This document shows, in pieces, positions 8,501 through 14,890 of a DNA stretch of 33,133 nucleotides. Position numbers and translations under genes: made by a program. Source of the DNA: Opitutia bacterium Tous-C1TDCM (GTDB lineage Bacteria; Verrucomicrobiota; Verrucomicrobiia; Opitutales; Opitutaceae); the NCBI GenBank assembly GCA_002288455.1, contig NEUS01000039.1, positions 1-33,133 on the forward strand. The letters run 5' to 3'. A model generated the notes under the pieces. That model ran no database searches and had not been told where the DNA came from. It was given only the letters and a program-made list of their open reading frames with translations. Each line of letters begins with the position of its first letter. Within the stretch, counting starts at the first letter, position 1.

Positions 8501-9221
8501 TGTTGAGGCGCGTGCCGGTGGTGGCGTTGGTCGCGAGATAGCCGCGATCCTTCGTCGTATCCACGCGGAATTCGGAGAGCACGATCGGCGTTTCCTTGGT
8601 CGGATCGGCCGGCGCCGCCGGCGGGGTCTGGGCGGGCGCGGAGCCGATGCCCAAGAGGGCACCCAGCACGGCAAGAGGGGTTCTGCGGTTCATGGTTTGG
8701 CGTGGTTCGGTGGTGGTGGTTTCCGTTTTCTGGGGCGCCGGCGCCGCTCCCGGGGGCGGGGCGACGACGGCGCGGTAAATCATCAGCGCGCCGCTGCGGG
8801 CATCCTCGACCACACTGAGCCCCGTGTGCGCCAACAGCCGGTCGAGGGCTGCACGCGGGGTATGTTCACCCGCGACGGCATGGGTTTTCACGCCGGCGAC
8901 GGCCTCCGCCGGAAAAAGGATTTCGCGCTGCGCCTGCTGGCCGAAGCGCCGGAGGGTTTCGCCCGCGTCGCCGGCCGGCAGATCGAAGCTCCGCATCGCC
9001 GGCTCCGACCGCAGGACCGGCATCCCCCCGGCCAAGGCCCAGCCGAGCACAGCCCAGACCCACAACCGGCGCCGCAGGGCGGCCGGCAGGGAACGGAAGT
9101 GGGCTGGGAAAAACGAAGAAATACGCCAAGGGGAAGCGGACTTACCGGCAAGATGCGCCAGCCGCCGTTTTCCGTTAAAAAAAGTTCCGCCTCCGGCGCA
9201 TTCTCCGCCGCTCATGCGCAT
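5595..9221 (-). CDS. TonB-dependent outer-membrane receptor with N-terminal STN signalling domain
   Basis: A 1208-residue transducer-type receptor that would import a ligand across the outer membrane and signal to FecR. After a hydrophobic export segment (LWVWAVLGWALAGG, about 53-66), an STN domain spans about 75-150. A second signal-peptide-like stretch follows at Met177 (nt 8693): MNRRTPLAVLGALLGIGSAP, ending at AQ (197-198). Next come a Ton-box-like segment (PIVLSEFRV, 212-220), the plug (GTRLN..., VQINIRGFNTR) and a beta-barrel ending in Phe. The two export-type segments suggest a fusion of an STN protein to a complete receptor; alternatively Met177 is the real receptor start. The start at 9221 lies 9 nt after the FecR stop, so the genes are probably co-transcribed. 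An A7 run at 9177-9183 falls in the N-terminal coding part. The ligand is unknown (siderophore or glycan). Confidence 0.9.
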   Translation of the reverse strand: MRMSGGECAGGGTFFNGKRRLAHLAGKSASPWRISSFFPAHFRSLPAALRRRLWVWAVLGWALAGGMPVLRSEPAMRSFDLPAGDAGETLRRFGQQAQREILFPAEAVAGVKTHAVAGEHTPRAALDRLLAHTGLSVVEDARSGALMIYRAVVAPPPGAAPAPQKTETTTTEPRQTMNRRTPLAVLGALLGIGSAPAQTPPAAPADPTKETPIVLSEFRVDTTKDRGYLATNATTGTRLNMSIKEIPLPVEVITREFIDDIGAVDVKESLRYSAGIVQETVTAGNNFTFSPSGSGNANSVNRDSVQINIRGFNTRSFLRNGFRQDTVTDVVNIDRQEVARGPQALLYGVAALGGIVNITPKYPRNTPRSTARIGFGSDDFYRFEAYNTGPILKGGERSLNYGIGVVYQTLSSRDDYDDRSRFLVTPAFDFRPFKNTNVFVDIEYGKFRSEGTGFKDVNDANAGNVINRFGLRVAENVNEFNEGAGVARNRFGRDRHFRLSGGDTFSEDDYFTGTVEITQRILPGLTAILGANYTDVLTKRRTIDSQGVVTANTASPAVAPTGLGVWTSVGPNPTNPSQTYWKTINYQWSRGVTHKFIRQVRAELTYEFSLLGNKQVLLLGRQEQTINQTDTQTAQVSGNVAGSTNRSFIAFGDLNGIRYRGEQTRVFREVPFWEWNTGHYATYQGKWFRNRLTTIGGVRWNRYMVRTFNNTFVKADPTQPDSNVANWVKPAAPDANSLNSPRGAVPVVNGYRFGGKVQRDTSPTAGASVALTPDISLYAVSAGGIFPNTGQRDGAGSPFEAEKTKSKEIGFKFDIWKDSRGRSRVSATVAGFEIERKNAIYNLFWAPQPRSNNQATLRAGFSGNTQVSGTGPGAYSVTNSGYTTFQTDRPVTYLVSTSYVAPADLNNPRVTGAPQQGGFILVDYASLGSAAADPLRRALDAAANDLNNFTALQTISVGTGAAGFNANNAYMNRNSDTSYNDQTRGIDLQLYLNLTDNLSAVVTYQYLTQWVTGGFRVVDQPKSTEYDSWWNYMGVPLETRRANLDEASYDFSGQTQGRRTLDNPRNQLSVWTKYDVAAGPLKGLDIGLGAQFNGERQSQVLLTNGARTTEGVENVRFKPKFKADYKLNLGLGYRANLGDRRWNFRLNVNNLLNEQKKVATGESTLYILPATGALVSSSTAGARKITVPERAVRYYDPISFRFTASTSF

Positions 9222-9230
9222 CGCCCCGGC

Positions 9231-10268
9231 TCAGCGCGCTTTGCGCAGCACGATTTCGCCCTCGCCGCGCCGCTCGGCGCCCGCGCCGAAACCCAGCTCG
9301 AGCAGGCGCACGAAGCCTTCGACGTTGTCGGAGCGGAACGACGTCGTGATCCGCACGGCCGCGAGTTCCGGGTCGGCCACGACCAGCTGCAGGGCGTTGC
9401 GCCGGTTGAACTCCGCGACCACTTCCACCAAGGGCACGGCGTTGAATTCCAGGAGACGGTGCTGCCACGCGAGCACGCGCTCGATCTCCCCCGCTGTCAG
9501 CACCGCGATACGCACGGGCTCGGGCTGCGGCGCCAGCGAGACGACCGCGCGTTCCCCCGCCTCGAGCACGGGCACGACCGCCGGCTTCGCCTCCGGCGCG
9601 ACCGGACCCGGCCGCACGTCGTCGACGCGCACCCGGCCTTCGGTGACAAGGACTTCGACGGCGGCGCGGCCGAGCCGCACATTGAAGGCCGTGCCCACGG
9701 CCCGCACGTCCATACCCTGCGCGGCGACCACGAAGGGCCGCGCCGGATTCTTCGTCACGGTGAAATGGGCCTCGCCCGCCGTGAGCCGCACCCGTCGCTC
9801 GGCCGGCGTGAAGTGCTCGGTCAACACCGCGCCGCGGTTCAGTTCCACGACCGTGCCGTCCTCCAGCACCCGGCGCAGCACCGCGGCTTCGGCGACGGTG
9901 GCGGCCGCCGCCGGGACCCGCGGTGCCGTTTCCCAGGGATGCAGCCACAGCATCACCGCGACCGTCGCCGCTGCGGCCAAGCCGATCAGGAGCCAGCCGG
10001 GCGAGCGCCGGATCGCGGCCTTCGGCGCCAGCAAATCGGCATTGGGCCGCGCGCTGTGCTCCGGCCGCCAGTCCGCAAGCGGATCGAGCCGTTGCCAGTG
10101 CCGGCGGAAACGCGCCAACTCGGCGCCGTGGCGCGGATCCCGCGCGAGCCATTGCGAAAACGCATCCTGCTCCGCCGCCGTCAGCCCGCGGTCCTGCCGC
10201 AACACCCAGCCCGCCGCCTCGTCGGCCCGACGCTCCGCCCCCGCTTCCTCTGCGCCGCGCTCACTCAT
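9231..10268 (-). CDS. fecR: FecR-type anti-sigma factor / sigma regulator
   Basis: A 345-residue inner-membrane protein. Its cytoplasmic N-terminus (about 14-60, EAAGWVLRQDRGLTAAEQDAF, LARDPRHGAELARF) is the DUF4880-like sigma-binding part. One transmembrane helix lies at about 91-109 (GWLLIGLAAAATVAVMLWL). The periplasmic FecR domain follows (VLEDGTVVELNRGAVL, GEAHFTVTKNPARPFVV, VRAVGTAFNVRL, VLVTEGRVRV). The C-terminal STN-like domain is about 270-340 (LEFNAVPLVEVVAEFNRRN). In the FecA/FecR/FecI scheme it senses receptor occupancy and controls the sigma factor. Its start overlaps the sigma-factor stop by 8 nt, and the receptor follows after 9 nt, which indicates one operon. Confidence 0.92.
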   Translation of the reverse strand: MSERGAEEAGAERRADEAAGWVLRQDRGLTAAEQDAFSQWLARDPRHGAELARFRRHWQRLDPLADWRPEHSARPNADLLAPKAAIRRSPGWLLIGLAAAATVAVMLWLHPWETAPRVPAAAATVAEAAVLRRVLEDGTVVELNRGAVLTEHFTPAERRVRLTAGEAHFTVTKNPARPFVVAAQGMDVRAVGTAFNVRLGRAAVEVLVTEGRVRVDDVRPGPVAPEAKPAVVPVLEAGERAVVSLAPQPEPVRIAVLTAGEIERVLAWQHRLLEFNAVPLVEVVAEFNRRNALQLVVADPELAAVRITTSFRSDNVEGFVRLLELGFGAGAERRGEGEIVLRKAR

Positions 10269-10806
10269 GGCGACGCGGTCCCTGCCGTTCGAGCCGCTCG
10301 AAAAACTCCCCCAACTTCCGCAGGCCGATGGTGCCCTGCGCCTCGACGGTGTGTTCCGAGATACCCAACTGTGCGGCGACTTCCTTCTGCGAAAGCCCGT
10401 AGATGCGGCGCAGCGTGATGATCTGCCGGCAGCGGGTCGGAAGGGACTGGATGGCCTGGGTCAAAAGTTCGAGTTCCTGCGCGCGGGCCACCGCCCGGGG
10501 CACGTCGGTCTCGTCTTCCAAGACGCCCGGCGCCGTCGTTTCCGTTAAAGCAAAGTTCTCCGTCACGCGCCGGTGCCGCAGCCGGCCCAGCGCCAAATTC
10601 CGCGCCGTCGCGAACAGGAAGGCCTTCGGCGAGTCCAGCGCCTGCGTCTCCCGCGCCTGCAAGACGCGGACGTACGCTTCCTGCACGATGTCGTCCACCT
10701 CGTCCGCGCTCGTCACCTGCCCGCGCAACCACGCCCGCAGCATCGCCTCGTGGGGCTGCAGGTGCTCGGCGAACCAACGGGCCGGTTCGGAATTCTCGGG
10801 GGGCAC
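10261..10806 (-). CDS. ECF RNA polymerase sigma factor (FecI-like)
   Basis: From a GTG at 10806 this is 181 residues. Sigma region 2 is at about 20-80 (DEVDDIVQEAYVRVLQ at 35-50, KAFLFATARNLALGRLRHRR at 61-80). Region 4 is at about 113-168 (AIQSLPTRCRQIITLRRIYG, then the helix-turn-helix LSQKEVAAQLGISEHTVEAQ). An upstream ATG at 10893 is in frame, but its first ~15 codons lie in the GTAGGGGCG palindromic repeat and add a basic, unconserved extension, so I prefer the GTG, which also gives the usual ECF length. The sigma factor probably directs transcription of this operon and a ligand-uptake regulon. Confidence 0.9.
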   Translation of the reverse strand: MPPENSEPARWFAEHLQPHEAMLRAWLRGQVTSADEVDDIVQEAYVRVLQARETQALDSPKAFLFATARNLALGRLRHRRVTENFALTETTAPGVLEDETDVPRAVARAQELELLTQAIQSLPTRCRQIITLRRIYGLSQKEVAAQLGISEHTVEAQGTIGLRKLGEFFERLERQGPRRHE

Positions 10807-10848
10807 GGGAAAAATCTCTGCGCCGATTCCGCGATTTGTCCACTCTCC

Positions 10849-10922
10849 GTAGGGGCGCGGCTCGCCCGCGCCCGTCCGGCCGCGACCGTCCACCCCAAGG
10901 CGCGCACGAGGCGCGCCCCTAC
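10849..10922. repeat. 74-bp repeat with GTAGGGGCGCG inverted ends
   Basis: The ends GTAGGGGCGCG (10849-10859) and CGCGCCCCTAC (10912-10922) are perfect 11-bp inverted repeats; the interior is GC-rich with CGCGCACGAGGCGC near the right end. It lies between the RNase HIII stop and the sigma-factor start, both on the minus strand. It therefore probably carries or disrupts the signalling operon's leader. Confidence 0.8.
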
Positions 10923-10934
10923 CTTGCCCCTAAG

Positions 10935-11939
10935 TCACCACTCGATCTTCGCTTTCGGTTCCTTCAGCGGCAATTCGTCCAACTTGCCCGCGGCGGAAAC
11001 CACTTCGTACGCCGTCCGGAAATGCAGTTTCGCAAATTCCGTCAGCGCCCGCGCCCCGTGCTGCGCGATGATCCGCGTCGCCTGTTCCTTCACCAACGGC
11101 CCCGCACCCTTCTGCAATTTCTCCCCGAGCTGTTTCGAAAGCAGCACGATCTGCCGCTGGAACTCCGCGCGCGCGATCACCGAGGCAGCGGCCACCACCG
11201 GATCCTCTTCCGCCTTCGTCCGCATCCGCAGCTCGAAGCCGGTCACGCCCTTCTTCGCCAATTCCTTCTGCACGAGCGGCTGCTCCGTAAATTGGTCGAG
11301 CAACCCCCACGGCACGGGCTTCAGCGCCAACGCTTCCTTCAACGCCGACGCATGCATCCACGCCAGCAGCAGGTTCAGGTTCGCCCGCGGCCGCGCCATC
11401 AGCTCGTTGTAACGCGGCATGCCGCAGAACCAGGTCCGCACCGCCACGCCGCGCGTGTTCCGGATCGTGTCCTCCAGTTTGAAGATCTGCAGTTCCGAAA
11501 TCTTCTTCGAATCCTTCACCCCGGCCTTGATCCAGCCCTCGATCGCGCCGCGGTCCGCGATCACCGTCGCCGCCACCACCGGCCCGAAAAAATCGCCTTT
11601 GCCGCTCTCGTCGAGCCCCGCGTGCGACTCGAACCAATCCGGGTGCAACACGTCGTCGTAGCCCAGCTTCGCCGCCCCCGTCACCTCGGGCTCGAGCACG
11701 TCGCGCACGAAATCCTCCGTCCCCTTGCCGGCGATCACGACCTTGCCGCTGGTGTACGCGGACACGTTGACCTTCAGGTGATCGGCTTTGAACGCGTAGT
11801 GCGTGTAGCCGACTTCGAACGGCGTCCACCCGCGCTCCTCGAGGATGCCGCGCAGCTTCGCGATCTGCGTCGCGTCGAGCTTCACGGTATAGGACGCGAG
11901 CTTCTTCGGCGCATCGGCATCATCGGCGGACTTGGGCAT
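10935..11939 (-). CDS. rnhC: Ribonuclease HIII
   Basis: A 334-residue enzyme that cleaves RNA in RNA/DNA hybrids. The N-terminal substrate-binding domain (DUF3378/TBP-like, about 15-85) includes GWTPFEVGYTHYAFKADHLKVNVSAYTSGKVVIAGKG. The catalytic RNase HII-type domain starts at GLDESGKGDFFGP (108-120), with D110 and E111 as metal ligands. Further acidic residues are D215 (GLLDQFTEQ) and D246 (AEEDPVVAAASVIARAEF). The N-terminal domain separates HIII from HII. The ATG at 11939 (MPKSADD) is preferred to an in-frame ATG at 11975, which adds 12 unlike residues and reaches into the divergent mutY region. Confidence 0.93.
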   Translation of the reverse strand: MPKSADDADAPKKLASYTVKLDATQIAKLRGILEERGWTPFEVGYTHYAFKADHLKVNVSAYTSGKVVIAGKGTEDFVRDVLEPEVTGAAKLGYDDVLHPDWFESHAGLDESGKGDFFGPVVAATVIADRGAIEGWIKAGVKDSKKISELQIFKLEDTIRNTRGVAVRTWFCGMPRYNELMARPRANLNLLLAWMHASALKEALALKPVPWGLLDQFTEQPLVQKELAKKGVTGFELRMRTKAEEDPVVAAASVIARAEFQRQIVLLSKQLGEKLQKGAGPLVKEQATRIIAQHGARALTEFAKLHFRTAYEVVSAAGKLDELPLKEPKAKIEW

Positions 11940-12022
11940 CCCGGGAGTTGGCCACAAAACGCCGCCGCAGCACAAAACGATTCTGGCGGCCGGCGGGATT
12001 TTGCGCCCAGTGTGGGCCTTTC

Positions 12023-13072
12023 GTGGCCTCCTCCGCTTCCGCTTCCCTGACCCGCCGCGCGCCGGAATTCCAGGCCGCCCTGCTCGCCTGGTACCGCACC
12101 CACGCCCGCGTGCTCCCCTGGCGCACCGCGCCCTCCGTCTACAAAACCGTCGTCAGCGAATTCATGCTGCAGCAGACGCAGGTGAAAACCGTTTTGCCGT
12201 ACTTCGCGCGCTGGCTTGCCGCCCTGCCCGATTTCGCCGCCCTTGCCGCCGCCGACGAAGCCGTCGTCCTGAAACTCTGGGAGGGCCTCGGCTACTATTC
12301 CCGCGCCCGCAATTTGCACCGCCTCGCCCGCGCCGTCGCCGCCCTCCCCGAAATCCCGCGCACCCCGGAAGCCTGGCGCGAACTGCCCGGCGTCGGCCCC
12401 TACACCGCCGCCGCGATCACCAGCATCTCGTTCGGTGCCCCGGTGGCCTGCGTCGACGGCAACGTCGTCCGTATCCTCTCCCGCCTTACGGCCGACGCCA
12501 CGCCCTACCGCGATTCCGCCTCCGCCTCGAAAGCCTTCGCCCCGCTGGCCGACGCCCTCGTCCCTGCCGCGCAGCCCGGCGACCACAACCAGGCGATGAT
12601 GGAGCTCGGCGCCACCGTGTGCTTCCGGCAAAAACCGCTCTGTCTCACTTGCCCGGTCCGCGGCTTCTGCGCCGGTGCCGCCCGCGGCGACCCGGAACAA
12701 TTCCCGCGCCTCGCCGCCAAGGTCATCGAGCAACGCGCCGTCACGCGCCTCTGGTGCCGCCGCGGCGACGCCCTCCTGCTGCACCGCACCCCCGCCGACG
12801 CCCGCCGCTTGGCCAACGTGCACGAATTGCCGCTGGCGGAACACCTCGGCCTGGGCGAAACCGCGGCACAAACCGGCGCGTTGCTCGCGAAAAAACGCCG
12901 CGGCATCACGCGTTTCCAAATTACGGAATCGATCTACGCCGCCCCCGCGCCCGCCGCGAAAACCAAACTCGCCGCCGGCCTCGTCTGGGTCCCGCTCGCC
13001 GAACTCCCGCAACTCACCCTCTCCGGCCCCCACCGCCGCTGGGTCGCGGAATTGCTCGCGCGCGAAAAGTGA
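12023..13072 (+). CDS. mutY: A/G-specific adenine DNA glycosylase MutY
   Basis: A 349-residue base-excision repair glycosylase that removes adenine opposite 8-oxoguanine. Visible features are the catalytic-Glu segment VSEFMLQQTQVKTV, the helix-hairpin-helix ELPGVGPYTAAAI, the catalytic-Asp segment CVDGNVVRILSR, and the 4Fe-4S cluster loop CFRQKPLCLTCPVRGFC with the classical C-X6-C-X2-C-X5-C spacing. The C-terminal NUDIX-like 8-oxoG recognition domain covers the last ~120 residues (VHELPLAEHLG, RRGITRFQITESIY, WVPLAELPQLTLSGPHRRW). I prefer GTG 12023 because the in-frame ATG at 11948 would leave only 8 nt to the divergent rnhC start and adds a Cys/Arg/Trp-rich, unfamiliar extension; the ATG remains possible. 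Confidence 0.92.
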   Translation: MASSASASLTRRAPEFQAALLAWYRTHARVLPWRTAPSVYKTVVSEFMLQQTQVKTVLPYFARWLAALPDFAALAAADEAVVLKLWEGLGYYSRARNLHRLARAVAALPEIPRTPEAWRELPGVGPYTAAAITSISFGAPVACVDGNVVRILSRLTADATPYRDSASASKAFAPLADALVPAAQPGDHNQAMMELGATVCFRQKPLCLTCPVRGFCAGAARGDPEQFPRLAAKVIEQRAVTRLWCRRGDALLLHRTPADARRLANVHELPLAEHLGLGETAAQTGALLAKKRRGITRFQITESIYAAPAPAAKTKLAAGLVWVPLAELPQLTLSGPHRRWVAELLAREK

Positions 13073-13082
13073 GCCCCGACCC

Positions 13083-13318
13083 GGGGACAGGAAGGACAGG
13101 ATGCGACCACAGGATTGACGGGACGAAATTCCTTCGGCCGAACGCGCTCCGGCCCGCACCAACTCAAAACCCAAAGCGCAAAACTCAAAACCCCGAGCCC
13201 AGGGCGAGCCCCGCCCTCCGTTTCCGCGTTTTCCAATTTCCCGCTTCCCGAATTTCCCGCTTTTCCAATTTCCCGCTTTTCCGGTTTCCGGTCTCCGGTT
13301 TCCCAACTCCGGTTTTAT
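13083..13318. repeat. Composite repeat gap: GACAGGA words, then AACTCAAAAC words, then CCGGTTTCC words
   Basis: The 250-bp gap between the convergent mutY and isomerase genes is nearly all repeats. GACAGGAAGGACAGGATG lies at 13085-13102. An AACTCAAAACCC / AAAACTCAAAACCCC stretch lies at about 13160-13196. A pyrimidine-rich run of TTTCCAATTTCCCGCTTTTCC and CCGGTTTCCGGTCTCCGG words covers about 13221-13313. The same families recur in other gaps of the window. No terminator with a T-run was found. Confidence 0.75.
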
Positions 13319-13322
13319 ACCT

Positions 13323-14264
13323 TCACCGGATCAGCGCCTCGACCCGTAGCTTCGACGCCATCACGTCCGCGACGGTCAGCCGCGGGCCGAATTCCAAAGT
13401 CAGCAGGTGTTCCGGCCGCCAGAAGGAACTGATCATTTCGAAATCGATGTGGCCGCTGCCGATCGGCTGATGGTCGTTCCCGCCGGCGTTCACGTCGTGG
13501 AGATGGAATCCGATCGTCCGCGGGGCCAGTTTCTCGAGGTGCTCGCGGTGCCTCAGCAGGCCCATGCCTTCCTTGATGTCCGCGTGGCCGGTGTCGTGCC
13601 AGTAGCCGACGGGCGCGTCCGCCGCATAGCTGCCCACGAAGTCCGCGTAGTCGGCATCGATCGGCAATTCCTCGAACTTTTCCCGGTTCTCGAAGCCCAG
13701 CTTGATCCCGCGCTGCTTCGCGTAATCGAGCACCTCGGCGATGCTCGCCTTCACCTGGTCCCAGAACTTCGGCATGCGTTTGCGCAGCTTCGCGACGGAT
13801 TTCTTCACCAGCGCCGGATACACCTTGTCGTCCGGATTGCGCCCGGCCTCGGGATGGTCGCGCAGATAGTTGCGGACCGCCCGCGCCGGATTGAACCAGA
13901 AGAAATTCACGCTCCCGAGGTGGCAGACCAGCACCTTGGCCTTTACCTGCGCCGCAAAGTCGATCGACCGCTTCGTGTGCCGCAGCCATTGGTCGTGCTC
14001 GCGGTGCTCAGAGGCGGACGGCTCGAACAGATTCGGCGCCGCCTGCACCACCCCCGTCGGCAACGGGCAGAAATTGTGCGTCGAGCTCACCTTCACGACG
14101 CCTTCCTCGACCCCGCGCAGAATCCCCGGCACCAGCGTGATCCGGATCCCGTGGCTCAGCTCCACGTACTCGAAACCGAGGTCCGCCATCTCCTTGAGCA
14201 TGGCGTAACCATCTTGATGACGGTGCGAACACCAACTGGAGGAGAGAGCAAGAATCGGCTTCAC
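13323..14264 (-). CDS. Sugar phosphate isomerase/epimerase-like TIM-barrel protein
   Basis: A 313-residue protein of the xylose isomerase-like/AP endonuclease 2 superfamily, starting at a GTG (14264) that reads V-KPILALSSSWCSHRHQDGY. Strand and ligand signatures in order are DLGFEYVELSHGI, VKVSSTHNF, AKVLVCHLGSVNFF, GIKLGFENREKFEELP, GYWHDTGHADIKEGMG, TIGFHLHDVNAGGNDHQPIGSGHIDF and LLTLEFGPRL. The His, Asp and Glu residues in the last four are the usual metal-binding positions. The substrate cannot be deduced. The reading frame extends upstream through repeats and over rpsU to 14882, but that extension is not a real N-terminus. It converges on mutY. Confidence 0.85.
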   Translation of the reverse strand: MKPILALSSSWCSHRHQDGYAMLKEMADLGFEYVELSHGIRITLVPGILRGVEEGVVKVSSTHNFCPLPTGVVQAAPNLFEPSASEHREHDQWLRHTKRSIDFAAQVKAKVLVCHLGSVNFFWFNPARAVRNYLRDHPEAGRNPDDKVYPALVKKSVAKLRKRMPKFWDQVKASIAEVLDYAKQRGIKLGFENREKFEELPIDADYADFVGSYAADAPVGYWHDTGHADIKEGMGLLRHREHLEKLAPRTIGFHLHDVNAGGNDHQPIGSGHIDFEMISSFWRPEHLLTLEFGPRLTVADVMASKLRVEALIR

Positions 14265-14348
14265 GCAGGAAAACGCCAGAGACGAAAGGGATGGCCAACG
14301 GGTTGCACGCCGAAAAACCGCCCCCGGGAAATTTACCCGCCCCCGCCG

Positions 14349-14416
14349 TATCCGGTTTCCCCATTCCGGTCTCCGGCCTTGGCACTCCGGTCTCCGGTTT
14401 CCGAATTCCGGTTTTC
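14349..14416. repeat. CCGGTCTCCGG / CCGGTTTCC pyrimidine repeat between the isomerase start and rpsU
   Basis: This segment carries TCCGGTTTCCCCATTCCGG, TCTCCGGCCTTGGCACTCCG and TCTCCGGTTTCCGAATTCCG words. They match closely the repeats at 13284-13313 and 18781-18932. It lies in the 251-bp space between the isomerase start and the rpsU terminator. Confidence 0.75.
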
Positions 14417-14438
14417 TTCCATCGCCGCTCCGGACACG

Positions 14439-14473
14439 AAAAAACCGCGCTCCCTCCGGCAAGGGGGCGCGGT
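14439..14473 (-). terminator. Rho-independent terminator of rpsU
   Basis: Read on the minus strand, ACCGCGC (14473-14467) pairs with GCGCGGT (14450-14444). Inside these arms CCC/GGG pairs extend the stem around TTGCCGGA. The stem is followed directly by a run of six Ts. It lies about 43 nt after the rpsU stop and is the only classical intrinsic terminator I recognise in the window. Confidence 0.88.
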
Positions 14474-14515
14474 CAAAGAGGTTGCCAAGTCTTTGCGACC
14501 CGGAAACCCGTCGCC

Positions 14516-14713
14516 TTACTCGGCGTAACGGCGGCGCAGCATCTGGGTGAAGGCCTGGACCTTCTCCTTGCGGCGGCGCTTTTCGCACGGCTTCTCGAAG
14601 TAACGCTTCGCGCGCGTGCCTTTGATGATGTTCTCGCGATCGAGCTTCTTCTTCATGCGCCGCAGCGCACGGTCGATGGGCTCGTTTTTGCGAATCTTGA
14701 TTTCGATGGACAT
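14516..14713 (-). CDS. rpsU: 30S ribosomal protein S21
   Basis: A 65-residue, very basic protein beginning MSIEIKIRKNEPIDRALRRM and continuing through KLDRENIIKGTRAKRYFEKP. It matches the S21/bS21 family from its first residue. It binds the small ribosomal subunit near the platform and helps translation initiation. The frame is open upstream to 14845, but the ATG at 14713 gives the family's natural N-terminus. There is no evident Shine-Dalgarno sequence. The gene has its own terminator and is divergent from dnaE, so it is probably a single-gene unit. Confidence 0.95.
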   Translation of the reverse strand: MSIEIKIRKNEPIDRALRRMKKKLDRENIIKGTRAKRYFEKPCEKRRRKEKVQAFTQMLRRRYAE

Positions 14714-14890
14714 GGATGCAGGCGTGACGGGACCGGTTGGAGAAAGAGGAAAAGAAACGAACAAGCCGTCCCGCGTCGCCGGCGTCAATGGCATTTTTGG
14801 CCGTTTTCCCCGCCCGCCTTCCCCGCTCCGCCCGCGCCGCGGCATTCGCCCTTGCGCGGTCCCTTCGCGGCGGTTGTTTCAACCCGACCC

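Noticed and set aside
14265-14882. Upstream extension of the sugar isomerase frame
   Set aside because: It is translated rpsU shadow and repeat. The family N-terminus starts at the GTG at 14264.
14291-14890. Upstream extension of the dnaE frame
   Set aside because: It crosses rpsU and its terminator on the other strand and a repeat. The PHP domain begins right after the GTG at 14891.
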